In this document: piece after piece, positions 9,056-17,473 of the stretch | Layout: each line of letters begins with the position of its first letter | Position numbering within the stretch: position 1 is the first letter of the stretch | Assembly (NCBI RefSeq): GCF_014648075.1 | Contig: NZ_BMQK01000009.1 | Location: forward strand, 186,001-250,000 | Direction of reading: 5' to 3' | DNA from: Streptomyces ruber | GTDB taxonomy: Bacteria; Actinomycetota; Actinomycetes; Streptomycetales; Streptomycetaceae | DNA length: 64,000 bases | The notes under the pieces: model-generated | Seen by the model: only the letters and a program-made list of their open reading frames with translations | Told to the model about the DNA's origin: nothing | Databases searched by the model: none | Made by a program: the position numbers and the translations under genes

Positions 9056-9079
9056 GGGGCCCCGGAGAACCGGGGCCCC
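9056..9079 (+). terminator. Intrinsic terminator after the N-hydroxylase gene
   Basis: Perfect 10-bp stem GGGGCCCCGG / CCGGGGCCCC with an AGAA tetraloop, 25 nt after the stop codon. Confidence 0.8.
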
Positions 9080-9111
9080 AGCGACGTACGGGCCCGACGA
9101 GAACAGCACGG

Positions 9112-9180
9112 AGAACGGCGCGGTCCCCAGGGAACAGTGTGGTTCCGGGAGAACGGTGCGGTTCCGGGAGAACGGTGCGG
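9112..9180. repeat. 19-bp tandem repeat, about 3.6 copies
   Basis: Units begin at 9112, 9131, 9150 and 9169 (partial). The third reads AGAACGGTGCGGTTCCGGG and the first two are diverged. Each junction rebuilds GTTCC-GGGA-GAAC, a small inverted repeat. The array lies between two convergent genes. Confidence 0.8.
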
Positions 9181-9188
9181 CAGGACTT

Positions 9189-10997
9189 CTAGAACACCGG
9201 CGTCCCGTCCCGCGTCAGCCGCCAGTCCACCGACGCGAAGTCCTTCGGGTCCAGCACACCCTTCTCCGTCACCCACTCCGCGATCCGCGTCCGGATCTCC
9301 GTGGACTCCGACCACACCTCCGTCGCCGACGCCACGTGCGGGAACGCGCCACCACCGTTCGCCCGGTAGTTGTTCACCGCGAACACGAACCGCTGCGCGT
9401 CGTCCAGCGGCGCACCGCCGTAGGACAGGTTCTTGATCCGCGACCCCGCCGGCTGCGCGATGTCGATGTCGTACTGCACACCCGACACATAGTCGTAGTT
9501 GTAGTCCGGACGGCCGCCCGCGTTCGTCAGCGCGTCCACGTCCACGGCCGCACCCGCCGCCGTCCGCACGTAGTACTCCGCCGAGAACTCCAGGTACGCC
9601 CGCACCTGCGCACCCGTCATCACCTTCGCGACCAGCGTGTTGTCGTACACGTACAGGCTCGACAGGTCCCGGATCGTCACCTCGCCCGCCGGGATCTCGG
9701 ACGTCCGCGAGAACGGCGACGCCTGCGACAGCACCGGCAGCGCCGCGTACTCCGTGCCCGCGAGCGCCGCCCGGACCACGTCCTCCTGCACCTTGTTGAT
9801 CAGGTCGATGATCGGCGCGTCCTTGTACCGCGCGTCGACCGTCGTCAGCTTCTCCGTCGCCGTACCGACGACCTGGTTGACGTAAGCGACGACCTTCGCG
9901 TGCTCGTCCTCCAGCAGCCGGGTGATGCGCTCGTCGTCGGGGACCGAGTTCGAGTTCCGCAGCGACGCCTTCACCGACTCGACCCGCCAGCGGCCCTTCT
10001 CCAGGACCAGCTCGAAGTCGAACAGGGTCAGCCGCTCCGCGTAGCACAGCGGCTCCGACAGCACGACGGTCTTCCCCGTCCTGTCATTGGTGACCAGCAG
10101 TTCCTCGATCTCCGTGTGCGCGTGACCGACCAGGATCGCGTCGATGCCGGGGACCTGCTTCGCCACGTTCGCCGCCGCGTTCTCCACGTACGGGAGCTGG
10201 TCACCGTACGACGACGTGCCCGACGAACCCGAGTGCGCCGACACCACGACCACGTCCGCGCCCATGGAACGGAGCTTCGGCACCCACTTCGCCGCCTGCT
10301 CCTCCAGACCGGGGAACTTCAGCCTGCCCTGCACATACGCCTTGTCCCAGATCGCGATGCCCGGGTTGGTCAGGCCGAGCACGGCGACCTTCACCGGCGG
10401 CGCGCCCGGCACGTGGAACTTCTTCATGAAGTACGGCGGGAAGGCCGGCTTCAGCGTCTTCGCGTCCACCGCGTTCGCGCCCAGCAGCGGGAAGTCGCAC
10501 TGGTCCTCGAACTTCCGCAGCGTCTCGATGCCGTAGTTGAACTCGTGGTTCCCGAGCGCCACCGCGTCGTACCCGATGGCGTTCATCGCCTGCGCCATCG
10601 GGTGCTTCGGGCCGCCCTTCGCGGTGATCGGCTCCACCTTCGCGAAGTAGTACGTCAGCGGCGTGCCCTGGATCGTGTCGCCCGCGTCCAGGAGGAGGGT
10701 GTTGCGGCGGCCCTTCTCCTTGCGGACCTGCTCGATCAGCGTCGCCACCCGGGCCAGGCCCTTGGCGTTGCCCGCGTCGTCCGCGTACTCCGCGTCCTTG
10801 AAGTAGTCCCAGTTGAAGACATTGCCGTGCAGGTCCGTCGTGCCCATCACGGTCAGCGCGTACCGCTTCGGCCGGTGACCGTGGCCGCCGCCCCTGCCGT
10901 GCGCCTCGGCGGCCGGCGCCGCTACCCCGCCGGCCAGCGCGACGCCCGCACCGGTCGCGGCGGACCTCTCCAGAAACCTGCGGCGGTTCAACGGCAT
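9189..10997 (-). CDS. Tat-exported bifunctional metallophosphatase/5'-nucleotidase
   Basis: 602-aa secreted enzyme. The N-terminus NRRRFLERS followed by a hydrophobic Ala/Gly stretch is a twin-arginine signal, fitting a metal-loaded protein folded before export. The metallophosphatase motifs are in order: TTDLHGNVF, LLDAGDTIQG, ALGNHEFNYG, and VGHAHTEIE. The C-terminal 5'-nucleotidase domain starts near residue 380. It should release phosphate from nucleotides or cyclic nucleotides outside the cell. ATG 10997 has GAGGAG upstream. A pho box was looked for in the region upstream of the gene and not recognised. Confidence 0.9.
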   Translation of the reverse strand: MPLNRRRFLERSAATGAGVALAGGVAAPAAEAHGRGGGHGHRPKRYALTVMGTTDLHGNVFNWDYFKDAEYADDAGNAKGLARVATLIEQVRKEKGRRNTLLLDAGDTIQGTPLTYYFAKVEPITAKGGPKHPMAQAMNAIGYDAVALGNHEFNYGIETLRKFEDQCDFPLLGANAVDAKTLKPAFPPYFMKKFHVPGAPPVKVAVLGLTNPGIAIWDKAYVQGRLKFPGLEEQAAKWVPKLRSMGADVVVVSAHSGSSGTSSYGDQLPYVENAAANVAKQVPGIDAILVGHAHTEIEELLVTNDRTGKTVVLSEPLCYAERLTLFDFELVLEKGRWRVESVKASLRNSNSVPDDERITRLLEDEHAKVVAYVNQVVGTATEKLTTVDARYKDAPIIDLINKVQEDVVRAALAGTEYAALPVLSQASPFSRTSEIPAGEVTIRDLSSLYVYDNTLVAKVMTGAQVRAYLEFSAEYYVRTAAGAAVDVDALTNAGGRPDYNYDYVSGVQYDIDIAQPAGSRIKNLSYGGAPLDDAQRFVFAVNNYRANGGGAFPHVASATEVWSESTEIRTRIAEWVTEKGVLDPKDFASVDWRLTRDGTPVF

Positions 10998-11145
10998 GAC
11001 GGGTACTCCTCGGACGACCAGTGGGTACTTTCGATTACGCGCGTAGATTCTGACCCGCGCGGCACCGGCGGCAACAGACCTCCCAGGTTGCGATCTGGTG
11101 ACCAGGGGGATCACGGACCGGGCCGCCGGTGACACAGTGGGGCGT

Positions 11146-11886
11146 ATGACCTCGCTGCCCCAGGAACCGCAAGCACACCCGGCACCCACCGCGGACACCC
11201 GCCACCCCGCCCCCTACGGCACCCCCGACGCCCCCCGCATAGCCGTCCGCGGCGAGGCCCACCTCGAAGTCGATCCCGAGATCGCCCGCATCGCCATCAC
11301 CGTCAGCGCCCGCGGCAAGGACCGCCGCACCGCCCTCGACGACCTCACCCGCCGCAACGCCACCGTCCTGGACCTCGTCAAGTCCTACGGGGAAGCCGTG
11401 GAACGACTGGAGACCGGCGCCTTCACCATCGCCCCCGAACACGCCAAGCACAGCCGCGGCGAACGCGTCACCGCCTACCACGGCCGCGTCCACCTCACCG
11501 CCGAACTCACCGACTTCACCGCCCTCGGCGAACTCACCACCCGCCTCGCCGACCTCGACCTCACCCGCGTCGACGGCCCCTGGTGGGCCCTGCGCCCCGA
11601 CTCACCCGCCCACCGCCGCGCCCGCACCCAAGCGGTCCGCGAAGCCGTCCAGCGCGCCCGCGAGTACGCCGAGGCCCTCGACACCACCCTCACCGCCCTC
11701 GTGGAACTCGCCGACGTCGGAGCCGACGCGCCCCCCGAAGCGCCCGTGGTCGTCGGCGCCATGCGCTCCATGGCCTACGGAGCGCCGGTCGAGGACACCG
11801 CGGCCCCCCTCGACCTCGAACCGCAGCGACAGCACGTCCAGGCACAGATCAACGCCCGGTTCACCATGGCCCCCCCACGGCTGTGA
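11146..11886 (+). CDS. SIMPL (DUF541) domain protein
   Basis: 246-aa protein with the SIMPL/DUF541 pattern: IAVRGEAHLEVDPEIARIAITV at the N-terminus (shown in part), a central YHGRVHLTAEL strand, and ARFTMA at the end. The family forms beta-rich, sometimes oligomeric proteins with no settled function. No clear signal peptide is seen here, so it is likely cytoplasmic. The start ATG 11146 is preferred over upstream codons because coding bias begins there. Divergent from the nucleotidase gene. Confidence 0.85.
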   Translation: MTSLPQEPQAHPAPTADTRHPAPYGTPDAPRIAVRGEAHLEVDPEIARIAITVSARGKDRRTALDDLTRRNATVLDLVKSYGEAVERLETGAFTIAPEHAKHSRGERVTAYHGRVHLTAELTDFTALGELTTRLADLDLTRVDGPWWALRPDSPAHRRARTQAVREAVQRAREYAEALDTTLTALVELADVGADAPPEAPVVVGAMRSMAYGAPVEDTAAPLDLEPQRQHVQAQINARFTMAPPRL

Positions 11887-12017
11887 GCGACGGATGCCCG
11901 ACCCCTCGTGCGCTCATCGGAGCGCCCGTCCGCACACTCAAAACCTTGTCAACAACCGCTCATCCAAAGGCCGTTGAGTAGTCATTCCCGACCAAGGTTC
12001 TACCCGACGGTAAGCCC

Positions 12018-12023
12018 TAGGGT
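12018..12023 (+). promoter_or_regulatory. -10 box TAGGGT of the pyk promoter
   Basis: TAGGGT ends 6 nt before the pyk ATG, and no ribosome-binding site precedes that ATG, so the mRNA is probably leaderless. Confidence 0.5.
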
Positions 12024-12029
12024 CGAACC

Positions 12030-13466
12030 ATGCGCCGAGCAAAGATCGTCTGTACTCTCGGGCCGGCCACCGACTCGTACGACCAGATCAAGGCACTGGT
12101 CGACGCCGGAATGGATGTCGCCCGCTTCAACCTCAGCCACGGCGAGCACGCCGAGCACGAGGACCGCTACCAGCGTGTGCGCAAGGCCGCCGACGAGACC
12201 GGCCGCAGCGTCGGCCTCCTCGCCGACCTCCAGGGCCCGAAGATCCGACTCGGCCGCTTCCTGGAGGGCCCCGTACTCCTCGAACGCGGCGACTCCTTCA
12301 CCATCACGGTCGAGCCGGACCGCGAGGGCGACCGCCACACCTGCGGAACCACCTACTCCGGCCTCGCCGACGACGTCACCACCGGTGAGCGCATCCTCGT
12401 CGACGACGGCAAGGTCACCCTCGAGGTCACCGGCGTCGACGGCCCCCGCGTCCACACCAGGGTCGTCGAGGGAGGCTTCGTCTCCGACCACAAGGGACTC
12501 AACCTCCCCGGCGTCGCCGTCTCCGTCCCCGCCCTCTCCGACAAGGACGAGGCCGACCTACGCTGGGCCGTCCGCACCGGCTTCGACGTCATAGCGCTGT
12601 CCTTCGTCCGCAGCGGACGCGACATCGAGGACGTCCACCGGATCATGGACGAGGAGGGTCGCCGCCTCCCCGTCATCGCCAAGGTCGAGAAGCCCCAGGC
12701 AGTCGACAACATCGACGACATCGTCGCCGCCTTCGACGGCATCATGGTCGCCCGCGGCGACCTCGGCGTCGAAATGCCCCTCGAACAAGTCCCGATCGTC
12801 CAGAAGCGCGCCGTCACACTGGCCAAACGCAACGCCAAACCGGTCATCGTCGCCACCCAGATGCTCGACTCGATGATCGAGAACTCCCGCCCCACCCGAG
12901 CCGAAGCCTCCGACGTCGCCAACGCGGTCATCGACGGCACCGACGCCGTCATGCTCTCCGGCGAGACCAGCGTCGGCAAACACCCCATCGAGACCGTCCG
13001 CACCATGGCCCGCATCGTCGAGGCCGCGGAAGAGGACATCCTCGCCAAGGGACTGCCGCCCCTCACCGACACCAACAAACCCCGCACCCAGGGCGGCGCC
13101 GTCGCCCGCGCCGCCGCCGAGATCGGCGACTTCCTCGACGCCAAGTACCTCGTCGCCTTCACCCAGTCCGGCGACACCGTCCGCCGCCTCTCCCGCTACC
13201 GCTCACCCATCCCCCTGCTGGCCTTCACCCCCGAACCGGCCACCCGCTCCCAGCTCAGCCTCACCTGGGGCGTGGAGACCTTCCTCGGCCCGCCCGTGAA
13301 CTCCACGGACGCCATGGTCAGCCAGGTGGACGAACTGCTCCTGCGCTACGGCCGCTGCGTCAAGGGCGACATGGTCGTCATCACCGCCGGCTCCCCACCC
13401 GGAGTCCCCGGCGGCACCAACATGGTGCGCGTGCACCACATCGGCGAGGGCGAAAGCCTCCGCTAG
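12030..13466 (+). CDS. pyk: Pyruvate kinase
   Basis: Glycolytic enzyme, 478 aa, transferring phosphate from phosphoenolpyruvate to ADP. Signatures in order: MRRAKIVCTLGPA start, ARFNLSHGEH, the active-site block VIAKVEKPQAVDNIDDI near residue 220, MVARGDLGVE, and TQMLDSM. Full family length with A, B and C domains. Its position near pdtaR, polA and rpsA is the ancestral actinobacterial order. A strong terminator follows directly. Confidence 0.97.
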   Translation: MRRAKIVCTLGPATDSYDQIKALVDAGMDVARFNLSHGEHAEHEDRYQRVRKAADETGRSVGLLADLQGPKIRLGRFLEGPVLLERGDSFTITVEPDREGDRHTCGTTYSGLADDVTTGERILVDDGKVTLEVTGVDGPRVHTRVVEGGFVSDHKGLNLPGVAVSVPALSDKDEADLRWAVRTGFDVIALSFVRSGRDIEDVHRIMDEEGRRLPVIAKVEKPQAVDNIDDIVAAFDGIMVARGDLGVEMPLEQVPIVQKRAVTLAKRNAKPVIVATQMLDSMIENSRPTRAEASDVANAVIDGTDAVMLSGETSVGKHPIETVRTMARIVEAAEEDILAKGLPPLTDTNKPRTQGGAVARAAAEIGDFLDAKYLVAFTQSGDTVRRLSRYRSPIPLLAFTPEPATRSQLSLTWGVETFLGPPVNSTDAMVSQVDELLLRYGRCVKGDMVVITAGSPPGVPGGTNMVRVHHIGEGESLR

Positions 13467-13491
13467 CCCCAGCCGACCGACCAGCACGACC

Positions 13492-13519
13492 AGGGGCCCC
13501 TCACCACCGAGGGGCCCCT
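13492..13519 (+). terminator. Intrinsic terminator after pyk
   Basis: Two copies of AGGGGCCCCT (itself palindromic) separated by 8 nt form a perfect 10-bp stem 25 nt after the pyk stop. Confidence 0.8.
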
Positions 13520-13532
13520 TCTCGCACTCCCA

Positions 13533-13538
13533 TACGAT
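13533..13538 (+). promoter_or_regulatory. -10 box TACGAT of a leaderless regulator gene
   Basis: TACGAT is followed by exactly 7 nt and then GTG 13546; there is no Shine-Dalgarno sequence. The -10 box lies only 14 nt beyond the pyk terminator stem. Confidence 0.55.
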
Positions 13539-13545
13539 CAATCGC

Positions 13546-14271
13546 GTGTGCGCACACGTCATCGTCGCCGAAGACGACGAAAAACAGGCCGAACTCATAC
13601 GCCGCTACCTCGAACACGAGGGCCACACGGTCACCGTCGTCGGAGACGGCCTCACCGCCCTCGAACACGTCCGGCACCGCACCCCCGACCTCCTCGTCCT
13701 CGACGTCATGATGCCCAGGGCCGACGGCCTCGACGTCATCCGCGTCCTCCGCGCCGAACACCGCGACCTCCCCGTCCTCATGCTCACCGCCCGCAGCACC
13801 GAGGACGACCTGCTGCTCGGCCTCGACCTCGGCGCCGACGACTACATGACCAAGCCGTACAGCCCCCGCGAACTCATGGCCCGCGTACGGACCCTGCTGC
13901 GCCGCACCCGGCACCACACACACCCCGCCCCCGACCCGGACACCACCCTCTCGGTCGGCACCCTCCTCATCGACACCGCCCGCCACGAAGTGACCGCCGA
14001 CGGCAGGAACATCGACTGCACCCCCGGCGAGTTCCGCCTCCTCACCGCCCTCGCCACCGAACCCGGACGCGTCTTCACCAGACAACGCCTCCTCGAAGAA
14101 CTCCACGGCTTCGACCGCTACATCGGCAACCGCACCGTCGACATGCACATCTCCAACCTGCGCAAGAAGATCGAACCCGATCCACGCAAACCCGTCCGGC
14201 TGCTCACCGTGTTCGGCGTCGGCTACAAGATGGCGGACCCGGGAAAGGGCACGCGCCGTGCGAAGCCGTGA
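13546..14271 (+). CDS. OmpR-family response regulator
   Basis: 241-aa DNA-binding response regulator. Receiver domain in residues 1-120 with acidic pair EDD, phospho-acceptor Asp52 in LLVLDVMMPR and Lys103 in YMTKPYS. Winged-helix output domain in 135-232 with NRTVDMHISNLRKKIE as recognition helix and FGVGYK wing. The gene overlaps the downstream sensor kinase gene by 14 nt, so the two are translationally coupled. A direct repeat fitting OmpR-type binding lies just after the kinase gene (16268-16284). Confidence 0.93.
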   Translation: MCAHVIVAEDDEKQAELIRRYLEHEGHTVTVVGDGLTALEHVRHRTPDLLVLDVMMPRADGLDVIRVLRAEHRDLPVLMLTARSTEDDLLLGLDLGADDYMTKPYSPRELMARVRTLLRRTRHHTHPAPDPDTTLSVGTLLIDTARHEVTADGRNIDCTPGEFRLLTALATEPGRVFTRQRLLEELHGFDRYIGNRTVDMHISNLRKKIEPDPRKPVRLLTVFGVGYKMADPGKGTRRAKP

Positions 14272-16267
14272 CCGCACCCGCGGACAGCGCACCCGCGGAC
14301 GACGCACCCGGCTGCCCCTCCGCAAGAGCCTCCTCGGCCGCCTCCTCTTCATGTCCGCGGCGGTCGCCGCCTGCTCGGTCACCGCCACCGCATGGCTCGC
14401 CTCCCAGACCACCTCCGGCGCCATCAAGCAACAACAAGGACGCGACCTCACCGCCGACGCCCGCATCTACAACACCCTGCTCGGCTACGCCGCCACCCAC
14501 CCCCGCTGGGACGACGTCCAGCAGACCGTACGGAACCTGGCACAACAGTCCGAACGCCGCATCGTCCTCACCACCCAGAACCGACAGCCCCTCGCCGACT
14601 CCGGGGACCACAGCACCCCACCGACCCTCCCCCCACAGGCATCGGCGGTCGTGGACCCCCTGTCGGTCGACACCGCCCTCACCGAAGCCTCGTCCGGCAC
14701 GGCCAACCGCATCGACCCCCGCGCCGTCGGCCCCTTCCTGCTCCCCACCACCGAACAGAAAGCACTGCGCAAGGCCGCCGACGAGAACGTCGCCTGCCTC
14801 AACCGCATCGGCATCGCCGCCGACGTCGTCCGGACACCCAGCGGACGCCCCCGTGTCCAGCTCGTGGGCACCCAGACCACCACCTCCCAGGACACCCGCT
14901 GCCACACAGGCGCACTGGACCGGCCCACGACCACCGAACAACAAGCCCTCGACGACCTGAACCACCTGGTCGACGCCTGCCTCGACCGTCAGGACCGCCC
15001 CGGCATCCGGCTCAACCTGGACTTCTCCTGGCCCCGGGCCGGCACGGACGGCTACGACACCTCGCCGACCGAGGCCCCCACCGCAGCCGAACGCATCCCG
15101 ACCACCGTCCCCGTCCCCGTCCCCGCCCCCTCCCTGCCTCCCGAAGCCGCCGTGCCCGACAGCGAAGCCGACCGCGCCGCCGCCTCCTGCGTCGACAGCG
15201 CCCGCCGCGAACAACTCGGCTCCTACGTCGCCTCACCCGCCCTGCTCTTCATCACCGACCCCGGCGGCACCACCGCCACCCCCGCCTACGACCTCACCCC
15301 GGCCAACACCGCACGCATCGCCGGAGTCGCCGCCATCGTCCTCGCCCTCACCGTCGGCGCCTCACTCCTCGCCGGAGCCCGCCTCGTGCGCCCCCTCCAC
15401 GCCCTCACCGGCGCCGCCCAGCGCATGCGCGACGGCGAAGAACCCGAGACCGTACCCGTCGCCGAGGACAACGAGATCGGCCGCCTCGCCGCCGCCTTCA
15501 ACGACATGACCGCCCACCGCGCCCGCCTCGAAGAACAACGCAAGGCCATGGTCAGCGACGTCGCCCACGAGCTGCGTACGCCTTTGAGCAACATCCGCGG
15601 CTGGCTCGAAGCGGCCCAGGACGGCCTGGCCACCCCCGACCCCGCCTTCGTCTCCTCGCTCCACGACGAAGCGGTCCAGCTCCAGCACATCATCGACGAC
15701 CTCCAGGACCTCGCCGCCGCCGATGCGGGCGCGCTACGGCTCCACCGCGAGCCGGTCGTGGTCGACGACCTCCTCACCCAGGTCGCCGCGGCCCACCAGG
15801 CGGGGGCGGACACGGCAGGGGTCGCATTGGAGGTGATCGCGCGTGCACCGGCCGCACCGGCCACCCTGACGGCCGACCCGGTACGACTCCGCCAGGCCAT
15901 CGGCAACCTCGTCTCCAACGCCGTCCGCCACACCCCGACGGGAGGCAGGGTCACCCTCCACGCCCACACCACCCCGGACGGACAGCACACCGTCATCGAC
16001 GTCACCGACACCGGCACCGGCATCGCGGCCACCGACCTCCCGTACGTCTTCGACCGCTTCTGGCGCGCCGAGAAGTCCCGCAACCGCCGCACCGGAGGCA
16101 GCGGACTCGGCCTCGCCATCGTCAGGAAGCTGGCCGAGGCACACGGCGGAACGGTGAGCGCCACCAGCACCGAGGGGAAGGGCTCTGTCTTCACCCTCCG
16201 CCTGCCGACCGCCGAACCGCCCGCCGACGCGGACGACGCCGACGACGCCGACGAAGGAACACGGTGA
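14258..16267 (+). CDS. Membrane sensor histidine kinase
   Basis: 669-aa kinase. TM1 is near residues 27-47 and TM2 near 348-370, enclosing an unusually large extracellular region of about 300 residues that contains several Cys (VACLNR, DTRCHT, DACLDR, ASCVDS) which could form disulfides. Then come HAMP (LVRPLHALTGAAQRMR), the dimerisation helix with phospho-acceptor His in VAHELRTPLSN near 437, and the HATPase with N box NLVSNAVRHT, DTGTGI, FDRFWRAEKS and GGSGLGLAIV. Starts at GTG 14258 inside the regulator gene. The C-terminus ends in an acidic Asp/Ala repeat. Signal unknown. Confidence 0.93.
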   Translation: MRSRDRTRGQRTRGRRTRLPLRKSLLGRLLFMSAAVAACSVTATAWLASQTTSGAIKQQQGRDLTADARIYNTLLGYAATHPRWDDVQQTVRNLAQQSERRIVLTTQNRQPLADSGDHSTPPTLPPQASAVVDPLSVDTALTEASSGTANRIDPRAVGPFLLPTTEQKALRKAADENVACLNRIGIAADVVRTPSGRPRVQLVGTQTTTSQDTRCHTGALDRPTTTEQQALDDLNHLVDACLDRQDRPGIRLNLDFSWPRAGTDGYDTSPTEAPTAAERIPTTVPVPVPAPSLPPEAAVPDSEADRAAASCVDSARREQLGSYVASPALLFITDPGGTTATPAYDLTPANTARIAGVAAIVLALTVGASLLAGARLVRPLHALTGAAQRMRDGEEPETVPVAEDNEIGRLAAAFNDMTAHRARLEEQRKAMVSDVAHELRTPLSNIRGWLEAAQDGLATPDPAFVSSLHDEAVQLQHIIDDLQDLAAADAGALRLHREPVVVDDLLTQVAAAHQAGADTAGVALEVIARAPAAPATLTADPVRLRQAIGNLVSNAVRHTPTGGRVTLHAHTTPDGQHTVIDVTDTGTGIAATDLPYVFDRFWRAEKSRNRRTGGSGLGLAIVRKLAEAHGGTVSATSTEGKGSVFTLRLPTAEPPADADDADDADEGTR

Positions 16268-16284
16268 TCTGACGGCGGTCTGAC
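16268..16284 (+). promoter_or_regulatory. Direct repeat TCTGAC-N5-TCTGAC, candidate OmpR-type site
   Basis: Two copies of TCTGAC start 11 nt apart, one DNA turn, the spacing bound in tandem by OmpR-family regulators. It follows immediately on the kinase stop codon and lies about 95 nt before the small secreted protein gene. Binding by the adjacent regulator is an inference. Confidence 0.5.
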
Positions 16285-16378
16285 AGATTCCTCACAACTC
16301 CCGGCCAGGGTGTGGGACATGGCCCGCAGCACGCACGACGCATCATCGAGGAACGGGCCGGAACTGGAGTCGTCCCCC

Positions 16379-16819
16379 ATGTCCCTGTCCCACCGACTGT
16401 CCCTCCGCGCCGCTGTGGTCGCCCTCGGCGTGACCGGCGCGGTGCTCGCCCCCGCCACCGCCGCCCTCGCCACCGACGAGCCGACGCGCGCGGCGACCGA
16501 GGCGCCGTCCGAGGCCGCCGAGGCCGAGCGGGCGCCCACCGCGGCCCCCGAGCAGGCCACCGAGGCCAAGCCCGAGCCCACCGTGGCCCCCGAGGAGAAC
16601 GCCGAGGACGGCGCCGACCGCACCCCGGCCAAGCCCGAACCCACCCGGGCACCGGAAGAGGGCGAGATCCCGCGCGGCGGCGTCGCCGCCGGCGAGCGCC
16701 CGGCCTCGGAGCCGAACGGCAACACCGCCCTCTACGGCACGGCCGCCGGCACCGTCCTGCTCGCGGGCGCGGGCACGTACGTACTGCGCCGCCGCGCGGG
16801 CGCGCAGCGCAACGGCTGA
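16379..16819 (+). CDS. Small secreted, C-terminally membrane-anchored protein
   Basis: 146-aa protein with a signal peptide (LSLRAAVVALGVTGAVLA, cleavage after ALA near residue 31). The middle is a low-complexity Glu/Pro/Ala region rich in TEAP- and KPEP-like pieces. A hydrophobic segment near 119-137 ends in VLRRRAGAQRNG. This is the layout of a sortase substrate, yet no LPxTG or LAxTG motif is present before the hydrophobic part; the nearest text is SEPNGNTALYG. It is followed by a sortase gene. Start ATG 16379 is chosen because the signal peptide begins there, although an in-frame start exists upstream. Confidence 0.7.
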   Translation: MSLSHRLSLRAAVVALGVTGAVLAPATAALATDEPTRAATEAPSEAAEAERAPTAAPEQATEAKPEPTVAPEENAEDGADRTPAKPEPTRAPEEGEIPRGGVAAGERPASEPNGNTALYGTAAGTVLLAGAGTYVLRRRAGAQRNG

Positions 16820-16830
16820 CCTGTCTCAGC

Positions 16831-16862
16831 GGCGCCCGGCCCACCACGACGGGCCGGGCGCC
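16831..16862 (+). terminator. Intercistronic hairpin before the sortase gene
   Basis: Perfect 12-bp stem GGCGCCCGGCCC / GGGCCGGGCGCC with an 8-nt loop, between the secreted protein stop and the sortase GTG 16883. It may terminate part of the transcripts and keep sortase levels below those of its partner. Confidence 0.6.
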
Positions 16863-16882
16863 CCGCCCTGTCTGGAGTTCTC

Positions 16883-17473
16883 GTGTTCCGCACCACCCGC
16901 ACCACGTCGGTGGCCCTCGTCTGCGCCGCCCTCGTAGCGCTGGCAGGCTGCTCGTCCAGCCCTACGGCGGACAGCACCGCTGCCCCGCAGCACACCCCGA
17001 ACCGGCAACGGACCGAGCCCGCCGGCCCGACGGCCCCCACCCACGTGACCATCCCCTCCCTCGGCATCTCCAGCCCGATCATGGAACTCGGTCTCAACGA
17101 GGACCGCACCGTCGAGGTCCCGCCCGCCGACCAAGGGATGACGACCGGCTGGTACACCGGCAGCAGCGTCCCCGGCGAGCCCGGAGCGGCGGTCCTCATC
17201 GGCCACAACGAGACGCGCTTCGGCGAGGCCGTCTTCTGGGACCTGAAGAAGATCCGCAAGGGTGCGGACATCGCGGTCGAGGGCGGCGACGGTACGAAGG
17301 CCCACTTCACCGTCACGGCCACCGAGACGGTGCGGAAGGACGCCTTCCCCTCCCAGAAGGTCTACGGCCCGACCGGCGACCGGGCCCTGCGGCTGATCAC
17401 GTGCGACGGCGCCTTCGACGCCGAGGGACACACGGTGGACAACCTGATCGTGTACGCCACGCTCAGTGCTTAG
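16883..17473 (+). CDS. Class F-like sortase, probable lipoprotein
   Basis: 196-aa extracytoplasmic cysteine transpeptidase. The N-terminus ends in a lipobox-like LAGC (Cys23), so it may be lipid-anchored. The sortase domain spans about 54-196 with the catalytic His108 in LIGHNE and Cys174 in RLITCDG. No Arg occurs between Cys174 and the C-terminus, where sortases normally place the third catalytic residue. GTG 16883 follows TGGAG. The last 11 bp overlap the 3' end of the convergent LAGLIDADG gene. The neighbouring secreted protein is its likely partner. Confidence 0.85.
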   Translation: MFRTTRTTSVALVCAALVALAGCSSSPTADSTAAPQHTPNRQRTEPAGPTAPTHVTIPSLGISSPIMELGLNEDRTVEVPPADQGMTTGWYTGSSVPGEPGAAVLIGHNETRFGEAVFWDLKKIRKGADIAVEGGDGTKAHFTVTATETVRKDAFPSQKVYGPTGDRALRLITCDGAFDAEGHTVDNLIVYATLSA

